From Nitrospinota bacterium (GTDB lineage Bacteria > Nitrospinota_A > UBA7883 > JACRLM01), in contig JADGAO010000001.1 in the NCBI GenBank assembly GCA_015231995.1, positions 1 through 52,612 of the forward strand: a DNA stretch of 52,612 nt, in the 5' to 3' direction. Shown piece after piece: positions 51,567 to 52,612 of the stretch. A program made the translations under genes and the position numbers. Positions within the stretch are counted from its first letter, which is position 1, and each line of letters starts with the position of its first letter. The notes under the pieces were generated by a model. That model was not told where the DNA came from and searched no databases. It was given only the letters and a program-made list of their open reading frames with translations.

Positions 51567-52238
51567 CTACACTCCGTTGTAGGGAACCCTGATCTCGCCC
51601 AGATTGGCGAAAAGGTTCACGCTGGCGACGCTTAACGGTCTGCCGAACGCATCGGAGAAAAGGCCGTCGTAATAGTCGGCCTTCTGGAGATTTCCGGATT
51701 CGGCGTCATCCTTCCGGTAAATCCAAGCTAATGCCCTGTATGCCAGATGGGGGTGATAAACCTCGTCTATCTCCGGAATGTCCGTATCCAAAGCCAACCG
51801 CGCCAATGGCCGCCTTATAACGTCGAACCAAATAGCGTCATCAGCATTCGGAATAGGGACAAGACGTAATTTTTTAGTCTGAAGCCCCAAAATGAAATAC
51901 ATCGGAACGCCCACTGGCCTGTTCCAGTAAGGATCGAGCTTTTCAAGGGTCGTTACGCTCGCCGGGGTCAAAACGCGGTTGTTCGACCTCAACACGGCGC
52001 GGTTAATCGAGATGATCCGGTTATCCAGAGGGACGTAAGGCTGGTCAAACGTCACCACCGCGCTACACACCGCGCCAGTCGTTCCATCCGCTATCAACCC
52101 GGCTCGGATACACGCCTGATTCACAGCCTCGTTTAGAAACCGCAGAATCTCCGCGCTGGACACGAACCGGTCGCCCGCGTAAGGCGATTCGTCAAGAAAC
52201 AACTGACGAACCATCGCCTCCAACTCACCAACGGTCAT
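51567..52238 (-). CDS. Phage head-tail adaptor-like protein
   Basis: 223 residues, mostly helical. The start MTVGELEAMVRQLFLDESPY with EILRFLNEAVNQACIRAGL, and the closing LAYRALAWIYRKDDAESGNLQKADYY, match the layout of adaptor or tail-tubular-A-type proteins that sit under the portal of short-tailed phages. Its ATG overlaps the stop of the previous small gene. The gene marks the head-to-tail transition of the late operon, so portal and capsid genes are expected just beyond the right edge. Confidence 0.65.
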   Translation of the reverse strand: MTVGELEAMVRQLFLDESPYAGDRFVSSAEILRFLNEAVNQACIRAGLIADGTTGAVCSAVVTFDQPYVPLDNRIISINRAVLRSNNRVLTPASVTTLEKLDPYWNRPVGVPMYFILGLQTKKLRLVPIPNADDAIWFDVIRRPLARLALDTDIPEIDEVYHPHLAYRALAWIYRKDDAESGNLQKADYYDGLFSDAFGRPLSVASVNLFANLGEIRVPYNGV

Positions 52239-52459
52239 TTCTTAGCCTTATCCCTCTGCGTTTCCACGGGGGTGTCCTGCGCCGCGTATTCCCTGTAATG
52301 GCGGCCTGCATGTTTGAGGAACCTTTCGACATGCGATGGCTCCGTCACTTCCGCCACATGATGTCCTTTGGAATTGGGCGCGAATATGTATATGGTGTCC
52401 GGATTCGTCATCTGAACCTGACTGCCGTCTTTTCGTCTAATCAGTGATTCGATAAGCAT
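52235..52459 (-). CDS. Small late-operon protein, unknown
   Basis: 74 residues. ATG 52459 has AGGAGG about 10 bases upstream. Charged, with a His-rich centre (NSKGHHVAEVTEPSHVERFLKH) and a Lys-rich tail. It contains one DxTIYIF strand motif. No family recognised. Its stop overlaps the start of the adaptor gene. Confidence 0.55.
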   Translation of the reverse strand: MLIESLIRRKDGSQVQMTNPDTIYIFAPNSKGHHVAEVTEPSHVERFLKHAGRHYREYAAQDTPVETQRDKAKK

Positions 52460-52473
52460 GTTTCAATGACCTC

Positions 52474-52612
52474 CTATTTGTTCGAGTATGTGACCTGGAG
52501 GGTGAGTTTCCCCGGCGCGGCGCCCGCCGGAGCCATTGCGATTTTCGCCGCAATTATCCGGTCATGCGCTGTTGGAGCGATCCGGTATGCGTTCGGGGAG
52601 TTCATCTCCATA
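52474..52612 (-). CDS. C-terminal end of a late phage gene cut by the window edge
   Basis: Only the last 46 codons are present: NSPNAYRIAPTAHDRIIAAK, then an Ala/Gly/Pro linker and TLQVTYSNK before TAG (52474-52476). An ATG lies at the window edge, but the gene probably continues past it. The stop codon is part of the ribosome site of the next gene (AGGAGG), so translation is closely linked. Likely a capsid-associated or connector protein, which is a guess from position. Confidence 0.5.
   Translation of the reverse strand, partial: MEMNSPNAYRIAPTAHDRIIAAKIAMAPAGAAPGKLTLQVTYSNK

Overview
The window is the left end of a large integrated prophage in a bacterial chromosome, with a little host DNA at its left edge. 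The host cannot be named from the sequence. A short (about 98 nt) SRP RNA, a tRNA-Pro, Shine-Dalgarno sites on almost every gene and about 55% G+C indicate a bacterium. A secreted CHAP-domain protein and hairpins containing GGGCGACCC occur in the host part, but nothing diagnostic of a phylum was seen.

Layout. (1) 1-3161 is host DNA: a secreted CHAP protein with tandem beta-sandwich repeats, a cluster of GC-rich hairpins, the SRP RNA gene (ffs) and tRNA-Pro(GGG). (2) The element starts at the 3' end of that tRNA. A tyrosine integrase and an excisionase-like HTH protein lie beside it, then an AT-rich region with eight copies of an 11-bp iteron that looks like a replication origin. (3) 5008-11498 is a leftward early operon: primase-polymerase/helicase, PD-(D/E)XK nuclease, SF2 helicase, DUF669-like protein, Sak4-like AAA ATPase, a small protein and a Cro-like regulator. 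A CI/LexA-type repressor is divergently transcribed from 11629. (4) 12348-25535 is a leftward defence island. It is a type I restriction-modification operon (hsdM ... hsdS ... hsdR) with other genes packed between its subunits: a truncated DUF1016/YhcG nuclease gene, an AbiF-type HEPN gene preceded by a candidate structured RNA, an unrecognised set of a 3-TM membrane protein with three tiny proteins (two proline-rich), and an IetAS-like AAA ATPase/subtilase pair. (5) 25831-52612 is the leftward late operon of a probably podovirus-like phage. It runs from head-tail adaptor and tail/neck proteins through LamG-rich virion proteins and a coiled-coil protein to a giant polyvalent protein of about 3,900 residues (N6-adenine methyltransferase, SNF2-type helicase, zincin peptidase, membrane-active ends). 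That gene carries one frameshift and contains a nested coiled-coil ORF in another frame. Terminase, portal, capsid and lysis genes and the right attachment site must lie beyond the right edge.

Working together: the early genes replicate and recombine phage DNA under the repressor switch. The late genes build a particle whose giant protein probably enters with the DNA and could shield it from restriction. The island between repressor and late operon is lysogenic cargo that would protect the lysogen. The most promising undescribed material is the membrane-protein/proline-rich-peptide set at 21149-22281, the RNA before abiF at about 23205-23279, and the nested gene inside the giant ORF.
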